A stretch of 64,000 nt of DNA, from NCBI RefSeq assembly GCF_025612915.1, contig NC_069113.1, positions 15,447,501-15,511,500 of the forward strand, in the 5' to 3' direction. The translations under genes were made by a program, and so were the position numbers. This document shows positions 48,134-58,597 of the stretch, in pieces. How positions within the stretch are numbered: position 1 is the stretch's first letter; every line of letters starts with the position of its first letter. Origin of the DNA: Magallana angulata. Taxonomy: Eukaryota; Mollusca; Bivalvia; Ostreida; Ostreidae. The notes below the pieces were generated by a model. It saw only the letters and a list, made by a program, of their open reading frames with translations, was not told the DNA's origin and searched no databases.

Positions 48134-48339
48134 ATAATCCGACTTAACTCGATATGAGTTAAGTCATGTTATGGAAATGAATAGATTAACCATTTCACTA
48201 ATATCTACATCGAAAGAAAGATAACTCCTCAATATGAGGTTCTCGTAACTTTTCGCACGGCCCCTTTTGGGGTCCTTATATTACGCATGCGCAGTAGTGT
48301 ATCGACCTTTCTCAGCTTCAACCTGGAAAAAATTCAATC
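48134..48339 (+). repeat. Split direct repeat A1 (left end of Ngaro-like element)
   Basis: 206 bp, same as A2. Starts with ATAATCC and then a perfect 10 bp inverted repeat with a 5 base centre at 48141-48165 (GACTTAACTC, GATAT, GAGTTAAGTC). It is the left terminus. Confidence 0.92.
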
Positions 48340-48932
48340 ATTGTTCATCACGACTGACTTAATCGCTCGATTAATCATCGTTGGATAGTAATCGGGTAAT
48401 CTTGTGTAATTCAATCAATTGTCCAAGTTGCGGTACGTATTCACTTCCATTTATTTTTTTACAGGGTTTTAACACTTTGCAATACAAGATGATTTTCTTA
48501 TTTCGTCTGCTTCTCTCTTTAAGGCGGCCATGATTGTTACATTAGATAGTCATTACGATGTAGGTTTATTTCAAGTCAAATTGCGGGCCATCAATGGATA
48601 TAACTTGGTTAATAAAAAGTTTAGTCATCATCATTAAAATATAATATTCCATTGTAAAATTTTAATTTACAATATATTTTGAAATATTCAAATTCAAGTA
48701 GGCCTTAACGGGCCTACATAGCTAGTGCTGACCTAGGACTACGGTTGCATATAGAGTATATACTAGTATCATATAGCATAAATACGTAACGTTAACAGAT
48801 ACAATAAATTTATTGTTTACTTACGGTATAACTTTATAGCCATATTATAACGTTTATGATACATTAATTTTCATTGATATTTCTTTATAACTTTGTATCT
48901 TAAGTTACTCAGCTTTGCTAACTTCCTAGAAA

Positions 48933-49931
48933 ATGTTGAGGTCTAAAAGAAAGAGCAAGTCACCGTACGCCAGGCCAAATGCTCATCCGGCTCTCAGGGC
49001 CCTTAATCCGGCAACCACAGCCACCCAAACCCAAGCAGGCCCGAGCAGGCCCACGCAGGCAGCGGTCCAGTTTGTGTCCACTCAACCTCAAAATCAAGAG
49101 CATCAGCTACCAGTCGATGATCCCACAACCAGTGAGCAGACTGCAGTACCGCTACCTTCCATAGCGCCATCAATCCCTCTGTCAACTTCAGGTGAAAACC
49201 CTTTAATAAGCATTTCTGATGAGCTTGGGGTTCATGTCCCTCAAACCATCAAAGATAAAATATGGTCAAAACAATACATTGATCTGTCAAAAATCATCAA
49301 TTCAGAAACAGTTGATACATCCGCTCAGGATTCGCACAAATTTTCCATAGTTGAGGGTCAGTTAGTTATTGAACCAAAAACTAAAACAAACAAAATTACA
49401 TCAATTAACACCTGGCTTGATGCGTTTTTGATTTTCTCAAGCATATACCTGGCTAGACACCCATCAGACATACAGGGTATCTTGAAATATATCCACACAA
49501 TACGTTTAGGATATAGCCGTAATATAAATGGCAATTGGATTGAATACGACAGACAGTTTCGTCTCAAAATGTCAAAAAACACATCAATTTCATTTGGCTC
49601 TATCGATGCGGAGTTATGGTTATTGTATATGCAGGCTCAAGTTCAACAAGCTCCACAACAGTCAAAATCGTCACTCAAATGTTTTGATTATAACTTTAAA
49701 GGTTCCTGTCCCAAACCCCAGTGTTCATTCCAGCATATATGCATGCATTGCAACAAGTCACACCCACGCATGCATTGTTGGTCCTATCAGTCGACCCAGA
49801 CCCAAGTCATCAGACCCCCCCCCCCCTCCAAATCCAGCACACCAAAATTTCGCCCCGCAAAATTACACCAATTTTCGTCCCTTACGCCCAAGGCATTATC
49901 AGCTACCAAGACCAAGATTTCATGCACCTAG
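48933..49931 (+). CDS. Gag-like protein of the Ngaro-like element
   Basis: 332 aa open frame, first in the element. The N-terminal third is rich in Pro, Gln and Thr; the C-terminal part has a Cys/His cluster (about 250-290) of zinc-finger or zinc-knuckle type, as expected for a nucleic-acid-binding Gag-like protein. It overlaps the reverse transcriptase frame, which is ordinary for compact retroelements. No relationship closer than this is claimed. Confidence 0.75.
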   Translation: MLRSKRKSKSPYARPNAHPALRALNPATTATQTQAGPSRPTQAAVQFVSTQPQNQEHQLPVDDPTTSEQTAVPLPSIAPSIPLSTSGENPLISISDELGVHVPQTIKDKIWSKQYIDLSKIINSETVDTSAQDSHKFSIVEGQLVIEPKTKTNKITSINTWLDAFLIFSSIYLARHPSDIQGILKYIHTIRLGYSRNINGNWIEYDRQFRLKMSKNTSISFGSIDAELWLLYMQAQVQQAPQQSKSSLKCFDYNFKGSCPKPQCSFQHICMHCNKSHPRMHCWSYQSTQTQVIRPPPPSKSSTPKFRPAKLHQFSSLTPKALSATKTKISCT

Positions 49932-51520
49932 GTTCAACCCCAATTAAGATCTCCGCTTTAGAGCAATACCTCGCTACATATCCTGATATTCAGAATGCTC
50001 AATTTTTATTAAATGGTTTCAAATCCGGCTTTTACTTGAATTACATAGGCCCAAGAGCCTACTTACAATCCAAAAATATGAAGTCCGCGAGTGAACATGC
50101 TGATCAACTTTTGGCTATCATTGAGAAAGAAATTACGTTAGGAAGGATGTCAGGCCCCTTTTCCCAACCCCCTTTTCCCAACATTAGGTGTAACCCTGTT
50201 GGGGTCCTGCCCAAGAAAGATGGAGGCTACAGGTTAATTTCAAATTTGTCAGCGCCCATTGGCAATAGCGTCAACGAGCATATTGATCCAATTCTGTGCT
50301 CAGTGTCTTACGCTTCTTTTGATCAAGCCATTTCTATGATCCAAGAGAATGGTAAAGGGGCATTGCTTTGTAAAATGGATTTGTCTAGCGCTTTCAGACT
50401 TTTACCTATTCACCCTTCAGATTTTCCACTGTTAGGAATATGTTTTCAAGAAAAATACTATTTTGATAGATGCATGCCCTTTGGTTGTTCCATAGCTTGT
50501 TCATCTTTTGAAAAATTCTCATCATTTTTGCATTGGCTCGTAGCACAAAAGTCTCAAAATTATAATATCATCCATTATCTTGATGATTTTTTGTTTGTTG
50601 GTGAGCAAAATACATTACAATGTTCAAAGCTTGCTGAAATGTTCATGTTAACTTGCAGTGAGTTGGGCGTCCCAATAAACGACAAGAAAACTGAGGGCCC
50701 ATGTACTCGTCTATCTTTCTTAGGACTAGGTATTGATACCATAGATAAGGTCATTTTTATTCCTGACAATAAGGTTGCAGAACTTAGGTCCAAGCTTTCA
50801 TCAATTACTTCTTCTAAAAAAGTCACCCTGAAAGAAATGGAATCACTTTGTGGTTCGCTTAACTTTTTCGCCAAAGCCATCCCTGGTAGCAGGGCTTTTA
50901 ACCGCAGGTTTTATAACACAACAATTGGTATTAGGAAACATTACCACCTGATCAAGGTTACACAAGCAGTTAAAGAGGATGCTAGGATCTGGCTCGCATT
51001 TCTTGACCAATACAATGGGCGTTCACCATTCCCAGAACTATACTGGTCTGATAATGAAACCCTAAACCTCTTTACCGATAGTTGTGGTTCCTACGGTGGA
51101 GGTGCGATTTTCCAGAATCACTGGGTTGTCATATCCTGGCCAGAGTCTTGGGGTCCAGATATAAGAAGAGATATTACATTTTTGGAATTAGTGCCTATTC
51201 TTGTGGCCATGTGGATTTGGGCAGATCAATTTACAGCTAAGAAATTGCTAATAAACACTGACAACATAGCTCTGGTCGATATATTGAATGCCAAGTCTAG
51301 TAAGTCTCAACGTGTCATGTCTCTTGTAAGACCATTGGTATTATTATGTATGAAAAATAACATTCAGATTAAAACTAGGCATATCCCAGGTTACCAAAAT
51401 TCCATTGCAGATTCAATTTCTCGATTTCAGTGGGAAAGATTCAGATCCCTGGCTCCGCAGGCAGACAAGACTCCAGCCCGTTTACCTCCGGAATTGTTGT
51501 CCCTCTTAGACCCCATGTAG
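49721..51520 (+). CDS. Reverse transcriptase / RNase H of the Ngaro-like element
   Basis: 599 aa open frame. Reverse transcriptase palm motifs appear in the usual order (LPKKDGGYRLI, then KMDLSSAFRLLPI, then the YLDDF box), followed by an RNase H-like stretch with FTDSCG and LINTDNIA. The DIRS-order affiliation is supported by the following tyrosine recombinase in place of a DDE integrase. Confidence 0.88.
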   Translation: MFIPAYMHALQQVTPTHALLVLSVDPDPSHQTPPPLQIQHTKISPRKITPIFVPYAQGIISYQDQDFMHLGSTPIKISALEQYLATYPDIQNAQFLLNGFKSGFYLNYIGPRAYLQSKNMKSASEHADQLLAIIEKEITLGRMSGPFSQPPFPNIRCNPVGVLPKKDGGYRLISNLSAPIGNSVNEHIDPILCSVSYASFDQAISMIQENGKGALLCKMDLSSAFRLLPIHPSDFPLLGICFQEKYYFDRCMPFGCSIACSSFEKFSSFLHWLVAQKSQNYNIIHYLDDFLFVGEQNTLQCSKLAEMFMLTCSELGVPINDKKTEGPCTRLSFLGLGIDTIDKVIFIPDNKVAELRSKLSSITSSKKVTLKEMESLCGSLNFFAKAIPGSRAFNRRFYNTTIGIRKHYHLIKVTQAVKEDARIWLAFLDQYNGRSPFPELYWSDNETLNLFTDSCGSYGGGAIFQNHWVVISWPESWGPDIRRDITFLELVPILVAMWIWADQFTAKKLLINTDNIALVDILNAKSSKSQRVMSLVRPLVLLCMKNNIQIKTRHIPGYQNSIADSISRFQWERFRSLAPQADKTPARLPPELLSLLDPM

Positions 51521-52386
51521 AATGTTTACTTGAGGCAGCAATATCCAAAAATACTGCGTCCACGTATCAAAAAGGCATAAATTCCTTTGAAACTTTTTGT
51601 ACCAAACACAATTTTATCTTTTGTTGGCCTCCACCACTGGACCACATAATCAACTACATCGCATACCTGCATGCAAATAAAGTGTCCTATTCAACAACGA
51701 GATGTTATTTGAGCGGTATTAGTTACAAGCTTCAGTTAGAGGGTCAAATTGACAACACTAAAACTTTTATAGTTAAGAAAATGTTAGAAGGTTTCCGTCG
51801 GTTAAATCCAGCGAAGGATGTACGGTCCCCAATTTCCCTATCTTGTCTCAATAAATTAGTTTCTATACTACCTACGGTGTGCACAAGCTTGTATGAAGCT
51901 GTTATGTTTTCAGCAGCCTTTCATTTAGCATTTTTTGCATTATTGCGCATTAGCGAATTTACTTTCACTAGTAATGACGCACCAGCCTTATTATTTCACG
52001 ACGTGACCATTAATGAAACACACATTGGTCTGTATATTAAAGGTTCAAAAACAGACCAATACAATAGGGGTACTAAGCTACAGATTGAAATAAATTCTCA
52101 AACCCAGTCTTTATTCAAGCACATGCGTGAATTTTTGGCAGTTAGACCACAAATACAAGGCCTATTTTTCTGTCATTTCAACCACAAACCTCTTACTAAA
52201 TATCAATTCACATCCGTACTACATAAGTCTGTCAAATTTATTGGCCTTGACACAACAACTTTCAAATCCCACTCATTTAGAATAGGTGGAGCTACACATT
52301 TGTACTTGCAAGGGCATTCGGAGGAGGACATTAAGTCAAAAGGCAGATGGAAATCTAACGCGTTTTGTTCATATATCAGATTGTAA
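51430..52386 (+). CDS. Tyrosine recombinase of the Ngaro-like element
   Basis: 318 aa open frame in another frame, overlapping the end of the reverse transcriptase frame. An N-terminal SAM-like core-binding region (AAISKNTASTYQKGINSFET) is followed by a catalytic domain with LLRISEF and HSFRIGGAT, the Arg and His-x-x-Arg signatures of phage-integrase-type recombinases. This enzyme class inserts the circular DNA copy in DIRS and Ngaro elements. Confidence 0.88.
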   Translation: MGKIQIPGSAGRQDSSPFTSGIVVPLRPHVECLLEAAISKNTASTYQKGINSFETFCTKHNFIFCWPPPLDHIINYIAYLHANKVSYSTTRCYLSGISYKLQLEGQIDNTKTFIVKKMLEGFRRLNPAKDVRSPISLSCLNKLVSILPTVCTSLYEAVMFSAAFHLAFFALLRISEFTFTSNDAPALLFHDVTINETHIGLYIKGSKTDQYNRGTKLQIEINSQTQSLFKHMREFLAVRPQIQGLFFCHFNHKPLTKYQFTSVLHKSVKFIGLDTTTFKSHSFRIGGATHLYLQGHSEEDIKSKGRWKSNAFCSYIRL

Positions 52387-53051
52387 AGCATAATTTCATG
52401 TGTGTTCATAACAGCCTCGTATTTTTATTCAATACTAAGTTTTCAGGTCCCAACACCACGGTCTGGATCATTGGTTCGTCAATTATCAAACATGCATCCC
52501 ATCACGCTGTCCAACAATTTGGAAACTTACACCTAGACCTTCAGAAACATAATATCACAGTATATTGGCATGGAAAGAGTGGTATGGTCTGGGAGGATGT
52601 AGAGCCCACAATTACAAATATCATTGAACAAAGAGGCCACCCAGATTGGGTAATGTTACATTGTGGGGGCAATAGTATTGGGACCATGCCCTTGCTAAGA
52701 CTGCAAAAATTCATGAAATTAACCGTTGTTAACCTACAAACAATTCTGCCGAATACAAGATTCATATGGTCCCAGATACTCCCACGAAATTACTACAGAC
52801 ATATGTTATCAAATATTGCCGGTGAGACCGCTCGAAAAAGAATTAACAAATCATTAGCCCCATTTATTGTCAAGCGTAAGGGCGCCTGCTTAAAGTACCC
52901 TGATCTACAACAATGTTCACCAAAATATTACCGTGATGGTGTACATTTGTCTGATACTGCTCAGAATACATTTTTGAAAACCATACGTGCTGGCCTCCTA
53001 AACATACTACATAATAATGTTAAAGTTTATGCTAAATCCCACGCCGAGTAA
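52365..53051 (+). CDS. SGNH-hydrolase-like protein of the Ngaro-like element
   Basis: 228 aa open frame, last in the element. IIGSSI near the start, LHCGGNSIG in the middle and DGVHLSD near the end correspond in order and spacing to SGNH/GDSL esterase blocks I, III and V. Ngaro-type elements of animals are known to carry an extra hydrolase of this kind; its role in the life cycle is unknown. Confidence 0.7.
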   Translation: MFIYQIVKHNFMCVHNSLVFLFNTKFSGPNTTVWIIGSSIIKHASHHAVQQFGNLHLDLQKHNITVYWHGKSGMVWEDVEPTITNIIEQRGHPDWVMLHCGGNSIGTMPLLRLQKFMKLTVVNLQTILPNTRFIWSQILPRNYYRHMLSNIAGETARKRINKSLAPFIVKRKGACLKYPDLQQCSPKYYRDGVHLSDTAQNTFLKTIRAGLLNILHNNVKVYAKSHAE

Positions 53052-53154
53052 TTCCGCAGTCTTATTGTCATGGCATTGTGCAAAATTTTGACCGCTTGTG
53101 GCGGATGTCTTCATGCATCATATCATAGTTTTTATATACATGAAGACATATGGC

Positions 53155-53690
53155 CGAATTTTGCTTAAGCCTGCCCCGGATTCTGTTTACTTCCAGGTCC
53201 GTGGCCAATAATCGGGCTTACTTTAATTGACACTTTGTTTCATTCAGACATTGATTGACAGTGAGTCATTGAATACACTTAGTAATTGAATAATTCTATT
53301 GATACATTGCAGTGGGTTGATTGTCATCATTGAATACATTGAGTAATCAATTAAATTGATACATTGATTGTCATATTGAGACATTCACTAAAGCAAAACA
53401 TTGATTATACTTTATTGATTTGCATATTGATTGATTGATTGAAATATTGTTTGAATTATTGATTGATTGATTTTATTGATTGATTCATCTTGATTGATTG
53501 ATTGTTTGGTTCATTGAAGATCTAACATCATAACTACCCAAAAGTCGATGTTGATCATTTAACTTACTCTATTGCTATATTTGCAATATTTTGCATACAT
53601 TTGAATAGTTTATGATGTACTGATATATTAAAATAAAGCCATGACATAGACTGCCAATACGGTGTTGTTAATCTATTCTATTGAAATAAT
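53155..53690 (+). repeat. Split direct repeat B1
   Basis: 536 bp, same as B2 by eye. The centre is rich in ATTGATTG simple repeats. It joins A2 directly, sharing ATAAT at the junction. Confidence 0.92.
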
Positions 53691-53891
53691 CCGACTTAAC
53701 TCGATATGAGTTAAGTCATGTTATGGAAATGAATAGATTAACCATTTCACTAATATCTACATCGAAAGAAAGATAACTCCTCAATATGAGGTTCTCGTAA
53801 CTTTTCGCACGGCCCCTTTTGGGGTCCTTATATTACGCATGCGCAGTAGTGTATCGACCTTTCTCAGCTTCAACCTGGAAAAAATTCAATC
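53686..53891 (+). repeat. Split direct repeat A2
   Basis: 206 bp, same as A1, with the same inverted repeat at 53693-53717. A 174 bp unique spacer separates it from B2. Confidence 0.92.
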
Positions 53892-54065
53892 CCTACCCCT
53901 CCCACCCTATCTTGTAAGGTTATATATTCCATATTTTTCGTGTTTCTGTCTTCTTTTTCTGTATTTCAGATTCGTAATTCCTTGAAGTAGTACTTTCATC
54001 ACATCCATAGATAAGCGTCATGGCTTTACAACGACACGTGTGGCGTGCAGCTGTCATCGGTCTAA

Positions 54066-54601
54066 CGAATTTTGCTTAAGCCTGCCCCGGATTCTGTTTA
54101 CTTCCAGGTCCGTGGCCAATAATCGGGCTTACTTTAATTGACACTTTGTTTCATTCAGACATTGATTGACAGTGAGTCATTGAATACACTTAGTAATTGA
54201 ATAATTCTATTGATACATTGCAGTGGGTTGATTGTCATCATTGAATACATTGAGTAATCAATTAAATTGATACATTGATTGTCATATTGAGACATTCACT
54301 AAAGCAAAACATTGATTATACTTTATTGATTTGCATATTGATTGATTGATTGAAATATTGTTTGAATTATTGATTGATTGATTTTATTGATTGATTCATC
54401 TTGATTGATTGATTGTTTGGTTCATTGAAGATCTAACATCATAACTACCCAAAAGTCGATGTTGATCATTTAACTTACTCTATTGCTATATTTGCAATAT
54501 TTTGCATACATTTGAATAGTTTATGATGTACTGATATATTAAAATAAAGCCATGACATAGACTGCCAATACGGTGTTGTTAATCTATTCTATTGAAATAA
54601 T
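54066..54601 (+). repeat. Split direct repeat B2 (right end of Ngaro-like element)
   Basis: 536 bp, same as B1. It contains an AATAAA near its end (about 54543) that could serve as the element's poly(A) signal. Confidence 0.92.
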
Positions 54602-54965
54602 ATGTACAGTAAAGTATTTAGACATTTGTCATCCCATGTTAAACTATGGGATATGGAGATTATTTATAAGCAACAAACAAACAAAATGCACATATTTTTT
54701 AAAATAAACACTCACAGCAATCTATGTGGATTTAGTAATGCAAATGAATTGAAAAAAAATGCACACATTAAAAAAATATAAATAATCACGAAGGTCAGGA
54801 TACGAAAATACCCTACATAAAAGCACATATAAAATTGTTAAATGTTTTTTGTGATGTCTCGCTGGTAACTCTTTATTAAACAGTAAATATGCTTAAACAG
54901 TTAAGTCAATTGGTATAAAAAGAGAAAATGATTTCGCAATCAAAAATTGTGTTGTGAAAAAAATG
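54602..54965. other. 3' flank of the PAN/hemopexin gene
   Basis: Short AT-rich stretch between the retroelement and the last exon. It holds the minus-strand poly(A) signal and nothing else that I can see. Confidence 0.6.
54872..54877 (-). promoter_or_regulatory. Poly(A) signal of the PAN/hemopexin-like gene
   Basis: AATAAA on the minus strand, about 90 bases after the stop at 54966. The retroelement inserted about 270 bp beyond it and leaves the transcript end intact. Confidence 0.6.
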
Positions 54966-57900
54966 TCAACACATTGTTTGATTTCGTTGGCTCCAAAATC
55001 CTAAATTGTTTGAAAATTCAAAAATCAAATTGTTTTCTCCAGAAAAGAACAACATCTTTTGTGAATCTGCTTTTGCGCATGCGTCGACTTCATGAGGATA
55101 CGGTGTATGATTGGTTGATTTGAATGGATTGTTGGCGCTGTTTGATTTCCATTCCACTGCAGTTGGGTTTGTTCCGATGTCATGTATATACAAGTAGTCA
55201 TCAGCGAACACATACAAAATATCGCCATTTTTAGTTACACAGTCCATGGAGTTAATAAAACGGTGGTGAAATCGAAGATTGAACATGCTAGAAATCGTTT
55301 CATTTTGAAGACAAGCAGCCGATGTTTCGTTCAAAACCGTTGAAATGGGATATGTATAGACAAATAAACCTGTATTAAAGAAAAAATTTATTATTTAATC
55401 ATATTTACACTATATAATCAATTGATTGAGCAGTTTATCTATTTGAAAATCACATCGCATCGAAAAATTCTGGGATGTACTTTTAAATAAAAATTTGCAT
55501 TTGCGTTGAGGAAATGCATTTATTAAACAAAGGAGCCATTCAAATGAATTTTAGCACAGTTTAACCACATTTGATTTTTAAACATAAATAGTAAATATAA
55601 ATATGAGAAAGGTGACGTTTTTGTCGTTTCGCAATGAATCGTCTATCTTAAGGTGGTTTATCTACATTAACCATTATCTAATTATCATGAGTTAATAAGA
55701 GGTTAAGTACTAAAGTATTTCGGCTTCATAATGCTGGGCATAAAAATTCATTTCACATTTTATGGACCACAGAAATGCTATTTCAATAGAACGGAATGAA
55801 TTACACGATGTTCCTCCCTAAGCAAAAGGTGTGCACATTTTGAAATTATGAAACATCTTGTAACCAATGATTTTGTAGAATGACGATTTGCAATTCCACT
55901 CATGAAGGGATGCAAACATTTTCCACGCAGATAGTTTTAAAATAGGTTTCAATACCTATTATTGTAGATCTTTACGCAATATAAAAATAACTTAAGTTTA
56001 ATAAAATAAAATATGGAGGTATTTAATACACTAAGCTAAATAAATTTACACATACGAATAAAACTTTAGGTAAAATTGCAACGTTTTTCATTTTTTCAAA
56101 CATATAATATATATGTAACCATATACCTAATGATGAAGAATGCTGATAACAAATTATAAAACCCTTATATGGTACTGACACTAATTTTGAACATGTCCAT
56201 GTCTTCAGGTTTATCAACATATGTATTAAAAAATGAAAAACGTTGCATTTTCATGCATACACATATTCATATATATATTATGTCAGTAGTGTGTACTGTT
56301 ATATATATCATACCTTGAACAATATAAACATATGTATTGTCATCAAATGCAGCGTCAATTGGCCCCACTATTCCTGGAAATAAGTCTGAAATACGACGCG
56401 AGCTGTATGGTCCTTTTTCCAAATCATGGTAACTGCCATACATAAGGACCAGACTGTTACTAAACAGGACTAGCTTCCTGCTGGGCAGTATTATGGAGGC
56501 ATCGATCTTGCACGATGTCCGGTGCGGTCCAGTTGATGAAGCGTTTTTAAGGGGGTCGTGTCTACACAGAGAAGTGAAATTCTTAGTCTGTTGAAAAAAA
56601 GTACATATGAATGACATTAATGAGAAATAAACTTGAACAATCCTAAACGAAAAGGAGACAATACCAAGACATTTGCTGTGTTCTCTTTGCTTTAAAGTTT
56701 ATGTTCTTTTTGGTTTAAAGTTTGAAAGAGCAATGTCCTCTTTATTTAACAATCGCATACAGTTCTTACAAACATGCTCAATAACTTACAGGCTAAATAT
56801 TGTCAAAAAAGGTGAGGAAGTTTATAAAATTTGCAACTTTTTTATTCTTCTAATCTTTTATCACTGTATTATTTTTTTCTGTGAGCTATTGCCAAAGCGG
56901 TATTTAAAAAAAAATAATTCTGATTTCATAATTGTTTTGGCCAGCGAATGAACTGTAATGAAAATCAGATAAACTACAGCTTTAGTTTAACATTTATTTC
57001 AACTACACGTGATCAGAGCAATGTACCCATTAAAACCATTATAAAGCGTTTATAGCCTGTCATTCCTAATCTGCCAACAAATTTTATGGCTAATGGTTTA
57101 ATGTGGAAAAAAAAACCCAGACACGAAATACTTAAGGATATCTTAGCACTGTTGACTATAAAAAATAATCATTTATTGATCGTCTTTACATAGGATGTTT
57201 TTACATCCCATTGCAAGAAAATGTGCTCAACATCCATTATAAAACACTCCAATAACAATTAACTTTAATGTTAAACATAAAATGGAATCGACAAATTGAA
57301 AAGCAATAAATTGGACGAGGATGTCGGTTCACGAACAAGTTGAATGGCATAGTCTGAAATTAAGGTGGAAAAAAGTGATTTACCAAAACTGATGCGACTA
57401 ACAAGATCCTAATAATTGAATACTTATTTGTGGATTTAATTTACATTATCTCTAAGATTTTGATCAAATTCTTTAAATTAGATATTTAAATTTTTAACAT
57501 ATTTAAGATATCCGACATTATTAATCAAGCATACGATCAAATTTACAAAATGCAAATTTACAAAATGCAACGGAAGCGTATTGCTGCCAATTCAAATGAA
57601 TTTTAACTAAGTCGTACATACGAGATACTAAATTGTGCGTATTAGATAATAGGTCACTATAACAAGATAATATGTCGTACGTACGAGATACTTAATCGTA
57701 ATAACGAGTATATCGACGTATAACGAGTATATCGACGTGATCTTATCTCCTTGTACAAGTCGACATAATTTTGACGTTACATATATTTTATAAGAAAATG
57801 AAACTGAATTTTAATTAAAAAAATTAATACATCATCACGAAGCGAAGCAATTATACATTTCCCTAAACATATCTTACATACGACTTAGTATCGCGTTTTA

Positions 57901-58597
57901 CTACATATTATTTCGTTATAACGCTTTGTAATTCGTACGTAAGTCTCAGAATCTCGTACTTACAACTTAGTTTTTTTTAACTGGCAGCAATATTAAAAGG
58001 CTTCCGTACTTCCGTACACAACGAATAGTAAATGTAAATTCATATCATAATGATTTTTTATTACGTTTATGTTCAATCCTTTTCATTGATAAAAGAGCAG
58101 AATCCAGGTAACAGCATTAATGAAATGTAATATAAGAGAATTATTTAGTAAACCAGCTTAATGAAACCGGTTAATTAGAAAAATAGGAATATTACAACAA
58201 AACAGCCACCCCTTCCAAAAATATTTCCAATCAAAACAAAAGAAACATGCAGAAAAAAATTAAGAGGATTTCTCAACAGAATATTTCAAAAACACCTAAG
58301 ACTAAACTCACTGACCGGTTGAGGATTCCGTCTTACGTAAACGTTGCGAACGTCGAGCGTCGTTTGATGGCTGAATCCCCCATTACTATCTGCACAAAAA
58401 CACTTGCCTTTTCTATATCGAAAGACGTCAAAATAACCTGTTTCCCCACACATTGCTGCGCATTGCAACCGACTTCTACTTCGAAATTGCACCTCTTCTG
58501 TGAATAAACAATGTGTTCTCCATTTTTGAAAGTTATTCACAAGTTCTTTTGCGGCAGCTAAGAAAATTAAGGGAAAACATAAAACAATATACTTCAT
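54966..58597 (-). CDS. Secreted PAN/apple plus hemopexin-like repeat protein, three exons
   Basis: Minus-strand exons: 58597-58337, 56587-56314, 55369-54966 (939 nt, 312 aa). A second possible exon 1 donor at 58316 would add seven residues in the same phase; the first (TAC|GTAAGA) fits consensus better. Residues 1-16 form a signal peptide (MKYIVLCFPLIFLAAA). Residues 30-70 hold a Cys pattern like a PAN/apple domain (LQCAAMCGETGYFDVFRYRK followed by GKCFCA). Exons 2 and 3 contain hemopexin-type repeats: CKIDASIILPSRKLVLF, GPIDAAFDDNTYVYIVQGGL, INSMDCVTKNGDILYVFADD, HEVDACAKADSQKMLFFSG, each with a D-A or D-C start and a Y/F-rich strand. It is probably an extracellular adhesion or binding protein; ligand unknown. 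I recognise no named orthologue. Confidence 0.72.
57571..58006. mobile_element. MITE, 436 bp (intron 1 of the PAN/hemopexin gene)
   Basis: Left end CGGAAGCGTATTGCTGCCA...AACTAAGTCGTACATACGAG; right end CTCGTACTTACAACTTAGTT...TGGCAGCAAT...GGCTTCCG. The ends are inverse with small gaps. The interior is full of TACGAGAT/ATCTCGTA words and has no open frame. Confidence 0.75.

Larger units (their letters stand above)
48134..54601 (+). mobile_element. Tyrosine-recombinase retrotransposon, Ngaro-like (DIRS order), looks whole
   Basis: A 6.5 kb element with split direct repeats in the order A1 - coding - B1 - A2 - B2, the arrangement known for Ngaro/PAT-type elements. A1 and A2 (206 bp) and B1 and B2 (536 bp) each look identical by eye, so the insertion is young. 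Its parts in order are a Gag-like frame, reverse transcriptase with RNase H, a tyrosine recombinase, and an SGNH-hydrolase-like frame. No breaks were noticed. It lies between the MFSD12 5' side and the 3' end of the PAN/hemopexin gene. No target-site duplication is evident, as expected for recombinase-mediated insertion. Confidence 0.9.

Noticed and set aside
50575-50880. 101-codon minus-strand frame
   Set aside because: Shadow of the reverse transcriptase frame of the Ngaro-like element.
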